Assembly: GCF_018130825.1 (NCBI RefSeq)
Contig: NZ_JAFCJS010000001.1
Location: 558,001-622,000, forward strand
DNA from: Bradyrhizobium liaoningense
Lineage (GTDB): Bacteria; Pseudomonadota; Alphaproteobacteria; Rhizobiales; Xanthobacteraceae
Direction: 5' to 3'
Length of the DNA stretch: 64,000 bases
The notes under the pieces are model-generated. The model saw nothing but the letters and a program-made list of their open reading frames with translations, made no database searches and was not told where the DNA came from. Made by a program: the position numbers and the translations under genes. Positions 35,840 to 44,868 of the stretch are shown piece by piece (within the stretch, counting starts at the first letter, position 1; each line of letters opens with the position of its first letter).

Positions 35840-37684
35840 TCACTTCGTTTGCGTCGCTTGAGGCTCACCCTTCGACCACCAGGTCTCCGGCAGGTAGCCG
35901 GACAGCGCGGTGGCCTTCGGTCGTTCTATCCGATTCCAGCGCGCGATCCATTGCTCGGATACGTTAAACAGCGGGATTGTGTAGAAGCCCGCGATCAGGG
36001 CGCGATCGAGCGCGCGCACTGCCGAGACGAAATCCGTATGTTCGCGGGCCTCCAGCAGGGCGCCGATCATGGCGTCGATGGCGGGATCCCTGGCGCCCAT
36101 GTAGTTTCGGGTGCCCGGATTGTCGGCGGCAGCGCTGCCCCAATAGAAATACTGCTCGTTGCCGGGCGACAGCGACTGGTCCCAGCGGTTCTGGATCATG
36201 TCGAACTCGTAGGCGAGCCGGCGCTGGTCGAATTGCACGGGATCGACCGCGCGCACGCTGGCCTCGATGCCGGCGCGCTTGAGGTCGCGCTGGAAGGCGA
36301 GCGCGATGCGCTCCTGGTCGCGGGTCGTGACCATGATCTCGAAGGTGAAGGGCGCCTTGGTCGTACGGCCGCGCAGCACCGTGCCGTCGAGATCGTAGCC
36401 GGCCTCCGACAACAGTTTCAGCGCGGCGCGCAGCGTGGTGCGGTCGCGGCCCGAACCGTCGGTCACGGGCAGACGGTAGCTGCCCTCCAATATCTCGGGC
36501 GCAATCTGCGCTGCGAAGGGTTTGAGCAGCTCGCGCTCGCGCGCATCCGCAGGCCTGCCATAGGCCGACAGCTCGGAGCCGGCGAAATAGCCGGCGACGC
36601 GCGAATAGAGGCCGAAGAAGTAGTTGCGGTTGACCAGCTCGAAATCGAACAACAGCGTCAGGGCCTTCCGCACCCGGATGTCGGCGAAGACCGGACGGCG
36701 GGTGTTGAACACCAGGAATTCTGACGGTTGCGGCACGCCCGGCTTGACCGTGTCGCGGATCACCTCGCCGCTTCGGGCGGCCGGAAAATCGTAGCCGTCG
36801 TGCCAGCGCAGCGGCTCGTGCTCGACGCGGAAATCGTAGAGGCCGCGCTTGAAGGCTTCGAACTGGCCGTTCGCCTCGCGAAAATAATCGAGCCTGATCT
36901 CGTCGAAATTGAACAGGCCCCGATTCACGGCGAGGTCGCGGCCCCAATAATCGGGATTGCGCGTGAGCGTCACGCTGGCGCCGGGTTTCACTGCCGTGAC
37001 CCGGTAGGGGCCGGAGCCGACCGGCCCGGTCAGCGTCGTCTCCTCGAAGGTCGCAACGTCAATCGCATGCTTCGGCAGGATCGGCATCAGGCCGAGGATC
37101 AGCGGCAGTTCCCGGTCGTTGGCCCCGGCAAGATCGAAGCGGACGGTGAGGGGGTCGGTTGCCTCAGCCTTCGCGGCCTTGGCATAGTATTGCCGCAGGT
37201 TCGGGCGGCCGTGGTCGCGCAGCAGCTGCCAGGAGAACAGCACGTCCTCGGCCGTTACCGGCTTGCCGTCGGAGAAGCGGGCGCGGGGATCGAGGCGGAA
37301 CGTGACGAAGGTCCGGTCGTCGTCGGTTTCGACCGATTTTGCAAGCAGGCCGTAAAGCGTGAATGGCTCGTCCTGGCCGCGCGCAAGCAGGCTCTCGACC
37401 ACGTAGCTGCGGACCGGCTGCACCGCCAATCCCTTCACGATGAAGGGATTGAGACTGTCGAAGGTTCCGAGAATGCCCCAGGTCAGCCGGCCGCCCTTGC
37501 GGGCATCGGGATTGGCGTAGGGCATGTGGGTGAAATCGGCGGGCATCGCCGGCTTGCCGTGCATGGCGATGGCATGGGCTTCTTCGGCGCGTGCAGCACC
37601 GGTCGACGGGCCAGCGGCGAGCGCAAAGGCAAGGACGCAGAGGCGGAGACCGGGGCCCTCGAAGAGGCGCTGGAACATGAACAT
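35840..37684 (-). CDS. ABC-type extracellular solute-binding protein, family 5 (YejA/oligopeptide-like)
   Basis: About 614 residues from ATG 37684 (MFMFQRLF; a second ATG lies at 37678). A signal peptide ends near GAARAEE. Family-5 features include GGRLTWGILGTFDSLNPFI, FRLDPRARFSDGKPVTAEDVLFSW and DFRVEHEPLRW. The closing block NRWDQSLSPGNEQYFYWGSAAAD is typical of the YejA/microcin-C-like branch. It binds a peptide or peptide-like ligand in the periplasm. The cognate permease and ATPase genes are not adjacent, so this is an orphan binding protein or works with a remote transporter. Confidence 0.8.
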   Translation of the reverse strand: MFMFQRLFEGPGLRLCVLAFALAAGPSTGAARAEEAHAIAMHGKPAMPADFTHMPYANPDARKGGRLTWGILGTFDSLNPFIVKGLAVQPVRSYVVESLLARGQDEPFTLYGLLAKSVETDDDRTFVTFRLDPRARFSDGKPVTAEDVLFSWQLLRDHGRPNLRQYYAKAAKAEATDPLTVRFDLAGANDRELPLILGLMPILPKHAIDVATFEETTLTGPVGSGPYRVTAVKPGASVTLTRNPDYWGRDLAVNRGLFNFDEIRLDYFREANGQFEAFKRGLYDFRVEHEPLRWHDGYDFPAARSGEVIRDTVKPGVPQPSEFLVFNTRRPVFADIRVRKALTLLFDFELVNRNYFFGLYSRVAGYFAGSELSAYGRPADARERELLKPFAAQIAPEILEGSYRLPVTDGSGRDRTTLRAALKLLSEAGYDLDGTVLRGRTTKAPFTFEIMVTTRDQERIALAFQRDLKRAGIEASVRAVDPVQFDQRRLAYEFDMIQNRWDQSLSPGNEQYFYWGSAAADNPGTRNYMGARDPAIDAMIGALLEAREHTDFVSAVRALDRALIAGFYTIPLFNVSEQWIARWNRIERPKATALSGYLPETWWSKGEPQATQTK

Positions 37685-37944
37685 CGGCACACGTTGATTC
37701 GAGGACCGGCGAGCCCGAATCCTATCACAGGGAATTTCACTGGGCGCAGCTGCGGATGTGGTCAAAGACGCTTGTCGGCATTGATCTTTTCGTCGGCCAC
37801 GCTAAGAAGGCACCCAATCGCGCAAGAGCGCCGAGCCCGTCACGTATCCGCCTCAATTGACGGGGAGAGAGCCGCGCCCAAGGCGGCTTGGTTCGGTGCT
37901 TCGGAGCGGTTCGGGCACTTCCCGTTCAGAAAGGGTTTTCTGCA

Positions 37945-38769
37945 ATGAATTTCCGTTACTTGGCCGCGTCCGTCCGGCCGCGCGGGCGACTTCTCGCCTT
38001 GTTGACGGCGACGGCATTGGCCGTTCCGTTTGCTGCCGAAGCCCAGACCCCGGCTCCGGCCCCCGGCGCGCCCGCGGCGCCCAAGGCGGCTCCGGCTCCG
38101 AAAGCGGCTCCGAAGGCTGCCCCCAAGGCTCCCGCACCGGCGGCCCAGGCCCCCGCTCAAGCTCCTGCCCAGGGCGCTCCGGCGCAGCAGGGCGCGGCCC
38201 AGCCCGCCGACCAGCAGATCCAGCTGATCTACGCTCCCTGGACCAAGTTCTGCCTCAAGGGCCAGGACGCCAACGCCAAGCAGGTCTGCTTCACCGGCAA
38301 GGACGGTCGCATCGAATCGGGCCAGCCGGTCATTGCCGCCGTCATCATCGAGCCGGAAGGCGAGCCCAAGAAGATCCTGCGCGTGACGCTGCCGCTCGGC
38401 ATGCAGCTGGTCCACGGCACCCGGATCATCGTGGATGGCAACGCACCGCTGCAGCAGCCGTATGTGATCTGCTTCCAGAACGGCTGCATGTCCGACTACG
38501 AGGCCACGCCCGAGCTCATCAACAGCATGAAGAAGGGCCAGAACCTCGTTGTCCAGGCGATCAACGCCAACGGCGCGCCGCTGACCCTGCCGCTGCCGCT
38601 CGCCGGCGAATTCCAGAAGGCCTATGACGGTCCGCCGACCGATCCGAAGGTGTTCGAGGAAACCCAGAAGAAGCTCCAGGAAGAGCTTCAGAAGAAGGCT
38701 GACGAGCAGCGCAAGAAGCTCGAGCAGCAGGGCACGCCGCCCGGTGCGGCGCCGACCGGTCAGAAGTAA
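37945..38769 (+). CDS. Invasion-associated locus B (IalB) family protein
   Basis: 274 residues from ATG 37945. A signal peptide (about 10-35, ending FAAEAQ) precedes a low-complexity Pro/Ala/Lys repeat region (36-85). The IalB domain (about 90-215) has APWTKFCLKGQD, QVCFTGKDGR, VTLPLGMQLVHGTRIIVD and PYVICFQNGCMSDYEA, with four Cys likely forming disulfides. A charged coiled-coil tail ends in Gln/Lys-rich sequence. Periplasmic; precise role unknown in free-living bacteria. Followed by a strong terminator. Confidence 0.85.
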   Translation: MNFRYLAASVRPRGRLLALLTATALAVPFAAEAQTPAPAPGAPAAPKAAPAPKAAPKAAPKAPAPAAQAPAQAPAQGAPAQQGAAQPADQQIQLIYAPWTKFCLKGQDANAKQVCFTGKDGRIESGQPVIAAVIIEPEGEPKKILRVTLPLGMQLVHGTRIIVDGNAPLQQPYVICFQNGCMSDYEATPELINSMKKGQNLVVQAINANGAPLTLPLPLAGEFQKAYDGPPTDPKVFEETQKKLQEELQKKADEQRKKLEQQGTPPGAAPTGQK

Positions 38770-38792
38770 TCGGGGCTCAAATCCCGGGCATG

Positions 38793-38822
38793 AAAAAGGC
38801 GCTCATCTCGAGCGCCTTTTTT
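38793..38822 (+). terminator. Rho-independent terminator after the IalB-like gene
   Basis: AAAAAGGCGCTC, ATCTC loop region, GAGCGCC and TTTTTT form a compact stem with a U-tract on the plus strand and an A-tract upstream, so it can also act on the opposite strand for hspQ. Confidence 0.9.
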
Positions 38823-38869
38823 GCTAGCCGTATGTCGGCTTGTGCTGGTCGTATGTCGGCGGTGAAACT

Positions 38870-39202
38870 TCAGTTCAGCGACGGATTGCGGGGGCGGTAG
38901 CCGCCATCCTTGTTCTTGATGAAGATCTCTGCGACCTGCGAGTGCCGGATCGGCTCGCCGGAATCATCGGGCAACAAGTTCTGTTCGGAGACGTAGGCGA
39001 CGTATTCCGACTCCGCGTTCTCCGCGAGCAGGTGATAGAACGGCTGGTCCTTGTGGGGCCGCACTTCCTCGGGAATCGACAGCCACCACTCCTCGGTGTT
39101 GTTGAATTCCGGATCGATGTCGAAGATCACGCCCCGGAACGAGAAGATCCGGTGGCGCACGACCTGTCCGATCTGGAATTTGGCTGTCCGCGCTTTAATC
39201 AT
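38870..39202 (-). CDS. hspQ: Heat shock protein HspQ
   Basis: 110 residues. HspQ/YccV family features are clear: KFQIGQVVRHRIFSFRGVIFD at the N-terminus, then DPEFNNTEEWW, DQPFYHLLAENAE and VAYVSEQNLLPD. The family binds hemimethylated DNA in vitro and acts as a Lon specificity enhancer in Enterobacteria; its role here is inferred by homology. Convergent with the IalB-like gene and sharing its bidirectional terminator. Confidence 0.92.
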   Translation of the reverse strand: MIKARTAKFQIGQVVRHRIFSFRGVIFDIDPEFNNTEEWWLSIPEEVRPHKDQPFYHLLAENAESEYVAYVSEQNLLPDDSGEPIRHSQVAEIFIKNKDGGYRPRNPSLN

Positions 39203-39308
39203 CCCCCGTCGATAGACCAGGATTGTGGCCGATGCTAGTGGCCTTATCTGGAATTAACCTTCGCGTCCGGGGCGGATAGCCCCCAAGTCTTCAGAAAACA
39301 CTTCATCA

Positions 39309-40262
39309 ATGCTCGATATCCTCAATCTGGCTCTACCTTATTTTGGCCTGATCTTCGTTGGTTTCGCCTGCGGCAAGGTCAAGGCCCTGCCGGAATCGGG
39401 CCTCGCCTGGATGAACTTCTTCCTGCTCTACGTGTCACTGCCGGCGCTGCTGTTCGCAATCATGTCGAAGACGCCGTTCGCGGAGCTGAACAACCCGCCG
39501 TTTCTGGTCGCGACCACGCTGTCGACGGTTGTGGCGTTCACCCTGGCGCTGGTCGTCGGCAAGGTGCTGGGACGCCTGACATTGCGCGAGGCGACGCTCG
39601 CGGGCCTCTCCGGCGGCTACGGCAATATCGGCTATATGGGACCGGGGCTGGCGCTCGCCGTGCTCGGGACCAAGGCCGCGGCGCCGACCGCGCTGATCTT
39701 CTGCTGCGACAGCATCTTCCTGTTCACGATCGTGCCGCTCCTGATCGAGCTCTCCGATCGCGACCATCCCTCCATCGTGCACGCCTTCGGCGTGGTGCTG
39801 AAGCAGATCGTGCTCAACCCGCTGATCATGTCGGCCTGCTTTGGCGCGGCGGTGGCCGCGCTCCACATCGAGCTGCCGGTCGCGCTCGACCGCACCATCA
39901 CCTTCCTCCAGAACGCGGCTGCGCCGACCGCGCTGTTCGTGCTCGGCGTGACCGTGGCGCTCCGTCCGTTCGACCGTGTGCCGTGGGAGGTGCCCGGCGT
40001 GATCGCGGTGAAGCTCCTGATCCATCCGCTCGCGGCGTTCGGCTTGATGCTGGCGTTCGGTCCGTTCGCGCAGCCCTGGGCCGCGACCGCCGTGCTGATG
40101 GCCTCGCTGCCGCCGGCGCTCAACGTGTTCGTCATTGCTCGGCAGAACGATGCCTGGATCGAATCCGCCTCCGTCGCCGTGCTGCTCGGGACGTTTGCGT
40201 CGGTGGTCACGCTGACCAGCGTGATGTGGGCGATCCAGACCGGCCGGCTCGTGTTTCCGTGA
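39309..40262 (+). CDS. AEC family transporter (auxin efflux carrier-like)
   Basis: 317 residues with about ten hydrophobic helices and the inverted-repeat plan of the AEC family (LALPYFGLIFVGFACGK at the start, VLMASLPPALNVFVIARQ near the end). A conserved NP-containing segment is seen as LNPLIMS. Family members export or import organic acids such as malate, malonate or auxin-like weak acids; the substrate is not evident here. Convergent with the GntR gene, stop-to-stop gap 44 bases. Confidence 0.88.
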   Translation: MLDILNLALPYFGLIFVGFACGKVKALPESGLAWMNFFLLYVSLPALLFAIMSKTPFAELNNPPFLVATTLSTVVAFTLALVVGKVLGRLTLREATLAGLSGGYGNIGYMGPGLALAVLGTKAAAPTALIFCCDSIFLFTIVPLLIELSDRDHPSIVHAFGVVLKQIVLNPLIMSACFGAAVAALHIELPVALDRTITFLQNAAAPTALFVLGVTVALRPFDRVPWEVPGVIAVKLLIHPLAAFGLMLAFGPFAQPWAATAVLMASLPPALNVFVIARQNDAWIESASVAVLLGTFASVVTLTSVMWAIQTGRLVFP

Positions 40263-40306
40263 GGGAAGTGGTCAGGCCGTTCAAGACCTGACGGGCGGTT
40301 CTTCCG

Positions 40307-41197
40307 TCACGATGCTGCGGTCCGCGCGGCGAGAAATGCCTGCTCCAGGTGGGCGCGCATGCGGGTCGAGGCCAGCGGCGCGTCACCGTCGGCAATGGCC
40401 TCGATGATCGCGAGGTGCTCCCGGCACCATTCGCGGACGCGCCGGCTGTCGAAATAGCTGCCGAATTCAAGCAGGCGCCGCAGCCGGTTCTGATACTGAA
40501 CCGCCTGGGCGAAGAATGCGTTGCCGCAGAACTCGGCGCACATCTCGTGAAATGCGGCGTCCGTCTCGAACAATTGCGTGCTGGAGACCGATGCGATGTC
40601 GGGGTGCGAGACCAGGTAAAGGTGCTGCAGGCGCATTCGTTCGATGGCGGCGGGATCCGGCTTGAAAGTCGCCAGCAGAAACGCCGAGGGCTCGATCGTC
40701 AGGCGAAATTCGTAGCTGGCACGCAGCGAGATGACGGAGTCGAGCGTCGGCAGGAACGCCCAGCCATGCCCTTGCTTGCGTGCGATCAGGCCGTCTTCGG
40801 CAAGACGGGAGAGGGTGCGCGCCAGCGCGACGCGGTCCACGTCATAGCGGCGCGCGATCTCGCTCTGGGTGATGGAGCTGGGAATGCGGTGCTCGAGCCG
40901 GTCGCGAACGAGCCTTGCGTAGAGCTTCTCGTCCGCCGTCGATGGCACCTCGATCTCGATACGATGCAGCGAATCGAACGGCTTGCGCAGGAAGAAGCCG
41001 TGGTTCTTCCTGGTCTCGACGATGCCGCGCTCGGCAAGCAGGTCCAGCGCCGACCTGATCGGGGTCCGCGAGACGCCGATCAGATCGGCGAGCTGCTGCT
41101 CGCGCAGATGATGGCCGGGCTCCAGCTTGGCGTCCCTGATGACATCCAGGATCTGGTTGGCGAGGCGAAAGCGGGTTTGCTGGGTTGACCGCGCCAT
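40307..41197 (-). CDS. GntR-family regulator with two winged-helix segments
   Basis: 296 residues from ATG 41197 (MARSTQQTRFRLANQILD). The first winged helix (about 8-75) has HHLREQQLADLIGVSRTPIRSALDLLAERGI. A second wHTH-like segment (about 105-160) reads TQSEIARRYDVDRVALARTLSRLAEDGL. The C-terminal helical effector domain (165-290) is FCD-like (FHEMCAEFCGNAFFAQAVQ). Divergent from the ABC/hydrolase operon, which it probably controls. Two identical-plan TTGT-N10-ACAA sites lie in the shared spacer. Confidence 0.85.
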   Translation of the reverse strand: MARSTQQTRFRLANQILDVIRDAKLEPGHHLREQQLADLIGVSRTPIRSALDLLAERGIVETRKNHGFFLRKPFDSLHRIEIEVPSTADEKLYARLVRDRLEHRIPSSITQSEIARRYDVDRVALARTLSRLAEDGLIARKQGHGWAFLPTLDSVISLRASYEFRLTIEPSAFLLATFKPDPAAIERMRLQHLYLVSHPDIASVSSTQLFETDAAFHEMCAEFCGNAFFAQAVQYQNRLRRLLEFGSYFDSRRVREWCREHLAIIEAIADGDAPLASTRMRAHLEQAFLAARTAAS

Positions 41198-41232
41198 GGC
41201 GGGAGGCTCTGGGATCCGTCCTGAAGTACGAG

Positions 41233-41250
41233 TTGTTACTTGCGATACAA
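41233..41250. promoter_or_regulatory. Candidate GntR operator 1 (TTGT-N10-ACAA)
   Basis: TTGTTACTTGCGATACAA, 36 bases upstream of the GntR start. Same dyad and spacing as 41344-41361, suggesting autoregulation. Confidence 0.5.
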
Positions 41251-41321
41251 TGGCTTGAGCTGAGATCCCGGTCAAAATCCATCTGACTAAAGCTTAGACA
41301 GCGGATGCTCGCGGATCAGGC

Positions 41322-41352
41322 TTGACGTAAAAGGCGGCAAGGATTGTATATT
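41322..41352 (+). promoter_or_regulatory. Candidate promoter of the ABC/hydrolase operon
   Basis: TTGACG (41322-41327) is followed 17 bases later by TGTATA (41345-41350), or 19 bases later by TATATT (41347-41352), 38 to 43 bases before the start of the binding-protein gene. The -10 region is embedded in candidate operator 2, consistent with repression. Confidence 0.6.
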
Positions 41353-41361
41353 AGCCAACAA
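41344..41361. promoter_or_regulatory. Candidate GntR operator 2 (TTGT-N10-ACAA)
   Basis: TTGTATATTAGCCAACAA overlaps the -10 element of the ABC operon promoter. Matches operator 1 in both half-sites and in the 10-base spacer. Confidence 0.5.
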
Positions 41362-41389
41362 TAAAACAATCAAGCCACAGGGGTACCCC

Positions 41390-42199
41390 ATGTCTCGTTT
41401 ACGCCTTGCCTGCGGAATCCTGTCGCTTTGCCTGTCCGGATCGGTGATGGCGGCTGACCTCTCGTCGGCCACGCTGGTCGAAAAGGGCGCACTGACCTAC
41501 GGCGTTGCCGGCACCTTCGCGCCGTTCGAGTTTCAGAAGGACGGCAAGCTCTCCGGCTTCGACATCGATATGATCGGACTTCTGAGCAAGAAGCTCGGCG
41601 TCGAGGCCAAGCCGATGAACATGGAGTTCAAGGGGCTGATCGTCGCGCTGCAAGGCGGCCGCGCCGACATCATCAATTCGGCCATGTACATCAACGAGCA
41701 GCGTGCGGCCCAGGTGGACTTCGTCCCCTATCTCAAGATCGGCACGCTCGTCGTGGTGCAGGCGGGCAATCCCGCCAAGATCACCGGTCGCGACGATTCC
41801 CTTTGCGGCAAGACCATCGCCGTCACGCTCGGCGGAATCCAGGAAACCTATGCGCGGCAGGACGACAAGCGCTGCCGCGACAAGGGGCTTGCCGCCATCA
41901 ACGTGATGACGCTGCCGACCGCGCAGGATTCGGCGCTGACGCTCCGGCAGGGGCGGGCTGATGTCCTGTTCAATTCCACGCCCGGCGTGGTCGAGTTGAT
42001 GGACAAGGTGCCCGGCGTCTACGCCGTGGCGGGGGCGGAGTTCGAAGCCAACACGCAGATCGGCATGGCCGTGCGCAAGGGCGACACCGCGATGAAGTCG
42101 GCGATGGAGGCCGCGCTGAAGGAGATCGTTGCCGACGGCTCCTACAAGAAGCTGATTGAAACCTGGAAGTTTCCTGCCTCGGTGTCGCTGTTCGACTAA
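41390..42199 (+). CDS. Polar amino-acid-type ABC transporter, substrate-binding protein
   Basis: 269 residues with a signal peptide (about 1-21, ending SVMAAD). Family-3 binding-protein features: GTFAPFEFQKDGKLSGFDIDM, NMEFKGLIVALQGGRADIINS and a DSALTLRQGRADVLFNSTPG block. A Cys pair (SLCGK, KRCRD) may form a disulfide. Periplasmic ligand receptor, probably for an amino-acid-like or small cyclic nitrogen compound. First gene of a six-gene operon; 12 bases before the permease gene. Confidence 0.9.
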   Translation: MSRLRLACGILSLCLSGSVMAADLSSATLVEKGALTYGVAGTFAPFEFQKDGKLSGFDIDMIGLLSKKLGVEAKPMNMEFKGLIVALQGGRADIINSAMYINEQRAAQVDFVPYLKIGTLVVVQAGNPAKITGRDDSLCGKTIAVTLGGIQETYARQDDKRCRDKGLAAINVMTLPTAQDSALTLRQGRADVLFNSTPGVVELMDKVPGVYAVAGAEFEANTQIGMAVRKGDTAMKSAMEAALKEIVADGSYKKLIETWKFPASVSLFD

Positions 42200-42211
42200 A
42201 GGAGCCTGCCG

Positions 42212-42937
42212 GTGTCCATCGAACTCGTCCTGAAGTACCTGACCTCGCCGAACTTCCTGCGCGGTGCGGAGATGACCCTGCTGCTGACGGTCGCCTCGCT
42301 GATCTTCGGCGTCCTGATCGGCCTCGTGCTTGCCTTGATCCAGGAGAGCCAGACCCGGATCGGCACCGTCGTGACGCTGGCCTATCTCTGGCTGTTCCGC
42401 GGCACGCCGGTGCTGTTTCAGATCATCTTCATCTACAACGTTCTGCCGTCGTTCGGCATCAGGCTTTCGGCCTTCGTCTGCGCGGTGCTGGCATTGTCGC
42501 TGAACGAGGGCGCCTACATGGCGGAGATCCTGCGTTCGGGTCTTCAGGCCGTGAAGAAAGGACAGCGTACCGCCGGTCTCGCGCTCGGCATGACCCGAAC
42601 CGAGATGATGCGCTACGTCGTGATCCCGCAGGCCGCGCGGATCGTGCTGCCGCCAATCGGCAACCAGATGATCGGCATGCTGAAGCTCAGCGCGCTCGTC
42701 TCGGTGATTGCGGTGGAGGAGCTGCTGCTGGTCGCGAACCAGACGGCGAGCGCCGACTTCCGCTATTTCGAGGCGTTGACCACCGCCGGCATCTATTATC
42801 TCGCGATGACCACGGCCTTCATGGGCCTGCAGATCCTACTCGAGACCGTGCTCGACCCGAAGAAGCGGCAGCGGATGCGGCGGCTGACGCTGACCGAACG
42901 GATGCTCGGAACATCGAAGGCGCTGGCGGTGCGATAA
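42212..42937 (+). CDS. Polar amino-acid-type ABC transporter permease
   Basis: 241 residues starting at GTG 42212 with GGAG upstream. Five membrane helices and the EAA loop (EILRSGLQAVKKGQRTAGLALGM) that docks on the ATPase. Only one permease gene is present, so it probably forms a homodimer. Five bases separate it from the ATPase gene. Confidence 0.9.
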   Translation: MSIELVLKYLTSPNFLRGAEMTLLLTVASLIFGVLIGLVLALIQESQTRIGTVVTLAYLWLFRGTPVLFQIIFIYNVLPSFGIRLSAFVCAVLALSLNEGAYMAEILRSGLQAVKKGQRTAGLALGMTRTEMMRYVVIPQAARIVLPPIGNQMIGMLKLSALVSVIAVEELLLVANQTASADFRYFEALTTAGIYYLAMTTAFMGLQILLETVLDPKKRQRMRRLTLTERMLGTSKALAVR

Positions 42938-42942
42938 CGCGG

Positions 42943-43677
42943 ATGCAGCATCTTCTCGAAATCGTCGGCATCAACAAAAGCTTTGGCGCGACGCAGGTTC
43001 TGAAGACCTGCACGCTGACGGTCGATCCGTCGGAGACGCTCGTCGTGATCGGACCATCAGGGTCCGGCAAGTCGACGCTCTTGCGCTGCGTCAACCTGCT
43101 GGAGACGGTCGACAGCGGCGACATCTTCTTCGAAGGCGAGAACATCACGCGAGCCCGGCGCACCGCGCATTTGTTGCGCCGGCAGATCGGCATGGTGTTC
43201 CAGAATTTCGAGCTGTTCGCTCATCTGTCGGCGGCCGAGAACGTCATGCTGGCGCCCGTGAAGATTTTGGGAATGAGCCGCGCCGATGCCCATGACATCG
43301 CGGTCGACCTCTTGCGCAAGGTGCAGATCCCCGAGAAGGCGGACGCCTTCCCGGACGAACTGTCCGGCGGTCAGCAGCAGCGCGTCGCCATTGCGCGCGC
43401 GCTCGCGATGCGGCCCAAGCTGATGCTGTACGATGAGCCGACCTCCGCGCTCGATCCGGAAATGATCCGCGAGGTGCTCGATGTCATGACGACCCTCAGC
43501 GCCGAGGGCATGACGAGCATCGTCGTCACCCATGAGATGGGTTTCGCCAAGCGCGCAGCCGACAGAATTGTGTTCATGGAAAGCGGCGAGATCATCGAGA
43601 GCGCGCCGAGCGACCAGTTCTTCGGCGGCACGGTCAACGACCGGACGCGCCGCTTTCTCGATCAGATCCTTCACTGA
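42943..43677 (+). CDS. Polar amino-acid-type ABC transporter ATP-binding protein
   Basis: 244 residues. Walker A is GPSGSGKST, the signature [15 protein letters not shown], Walker [15 protein letters not shown], and the H-loop [15 protein letters not shown] ([17 protein letters not shown]). Complete cytosolic ATPase of the HisP/GlnQ type that powers uptake with the two preceding proteins. Followed after 22 bases by the M20 gene. Confidence 0.93.
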   Translation: MQHLLEIVGINKSFGATQVLKTCTLTVDPSETLVVIGPSGSGKSTLLRCVNLLETVDSGDIFFEGENITRARRTAHLLRRQIGMVFQNFELFAHLSAAENVMLAPVKILGMSRADAHDIAVDLLRKVQIPEKADAFPDELSGGQQQRVAIARALAMRPKLMLYDEPTSALDPEMIREVLDVMTTLSAEGMTSIVVTHEMGFAKRAADRIVFMESGEIIESAPSDQFFGGTVNDRTRRFLDQILH

Positions 43678-43699
43678 CCCCGATATCCGGAGCCCCTCG

Positions 43700-44857
43700 A
43701 TGTCCACTTCTCCCGATGTCGCCCGCATGAAGCGGGAGCTCGCAAGGCTCATTGCGATCGACACGCAAAATCCTCCCGGTCACGAAGCCCCGGCGGCGCA
43801 ATATCTGCACGACCTGCTGGTCACCGATGGCTTCGACGTCGGCTTGCAGGAGTACAGGCACGGACGGGTCAACGTCGTGGCGCGGCTAGAGAATGGCGCC
43901 GGCCCCGTCTTCGCCTTCAACACCCATATGGATGTTGTGCCCGTCGGCGAAGGCTGGTCCTCCGATCCCCTTAGCCTGACCGAGAAGGACGGCCGGCTCT
44001 ATGGCCGCGGCGCCTGCGACTGCAAGGGGCCGCTGGCGGCGATGCTGGAGGCCATGCGGATGCTCGCGACCGATCGTGCGGCATGGTCGGGAACGCTGCT
44101 CGGCGTCTTCGTCGCGGATGAAGAAATCGCGAGCGAAGGCGCCAAATTCTATGCCGCGAGCCATCCTCGGATCGACGCCGCCGTGGTCGGCGAGCCGACC
44201 TCGAATGCCGTCTTCTCCGCGCACAAGGGCAGCCTGCGGCCCGTCGTGCGGGTGCACGGCGTCTCCGCGCATTCCGGGACGCCGCATCTCGGCGAGAACG
44301 CGATCTACCGGGCCGGCGAGTTGCTGGGCCTCGTCGCCGAGCATCACGACAAGGTCGTCCGTCACCGCAACCATCCCCTGGTCGGAGCCGCCAGCCTCAC
44401 GGTCACCAGGATCAACGGTGGCCATGCCGACAACGTGCTGCCCGGCGCGTGCGATCTTCTGCTCGATCGCAGGATGGTGCCCGGGGAGGACGAGGACGCC
44501 GTGAAGCGCGAGATCGACGAGCTTCTCGTCGTGGCGCGCGAACGCTTCGGCCTGCGCGCCGAGGTCGTCGACTACAAAGCGACGACGGGCGGGGCGACGG
44601 AGACGGCGCAGGACAGCGCGATCGTGCAGGCGAGCCTTGCAGCAAGCCGGGCGCACGGTGTGACAAAGCCGGGTCCGTTCGGCTTCCAGGGCGCTTGCGA
44701 CCTCGTGCATTTCACGGGCGTCGGCGCGCAAGGAGTCGTGATCGGTCCTGGCGATCTCGCCGTTGCCCACAAGCCCGACGAGTTCGTGCCGACCGACGAG
44801 TTCATCACGTCCAGCCTGATCTATCGCGACGTGGCGAAAGCCATGCTGCGCAACTAG
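43700..44857 (+). CDS. M20-family metallohydrolase (ArgE/DapE-like)
   Basis: 385 residues from ATG 43700; an upstream in-frame extension would overlap the ATPase gene. Metal and catalytic residues of the M20 family are visible: NTHMDVVP, GRGACDCKGPLAA, VADEEIASEGA (catalytic Glu pair) and VGEPTS. The dimerisation domain contains GVSAHSGTPHLGENAI. These enzymes cleave N-acyl amino acids or dipeptides. In this operon it probably hydrolyses the imported compound or an intermediate; the exact substrate is unknown. Confidence 0.85.
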   Translation: MSTSPDVARMKRELARLIAIDTQNPPGHEAPAAQYLHDLLVTDGFDVGLQEYRHGRVNVVARLENGAGPVFAFNTHMDVVPVGEGWSSDPLSLTEKDGRLYGRGACDCKGPLAAMLEAMRMLATDRAAWSGTLLGVFVADEEIASEGAKFYAASHPRIDAAVVGEPTSNAVFSAHKGSLRPVVRVHGVSAHSGTPHLGENAIYRAGELLGLVAEHHDKVVRHRNHPLVGAASLTVTRINGGHADNVLPGACDLLLDRRMVPGEDEDAVKREIDELLVVARERFGLRAEVVDYKATTGGATETAQDSAIVQASLAASRAHGVTKPGPFGFQGACDLVHFTGVGAQGVVIGPGDLAVAHKPDEFVPTDEFITSSLIYRDVAKAMLRN

Positions 44858-44868
44858 GACCGAGCGTC

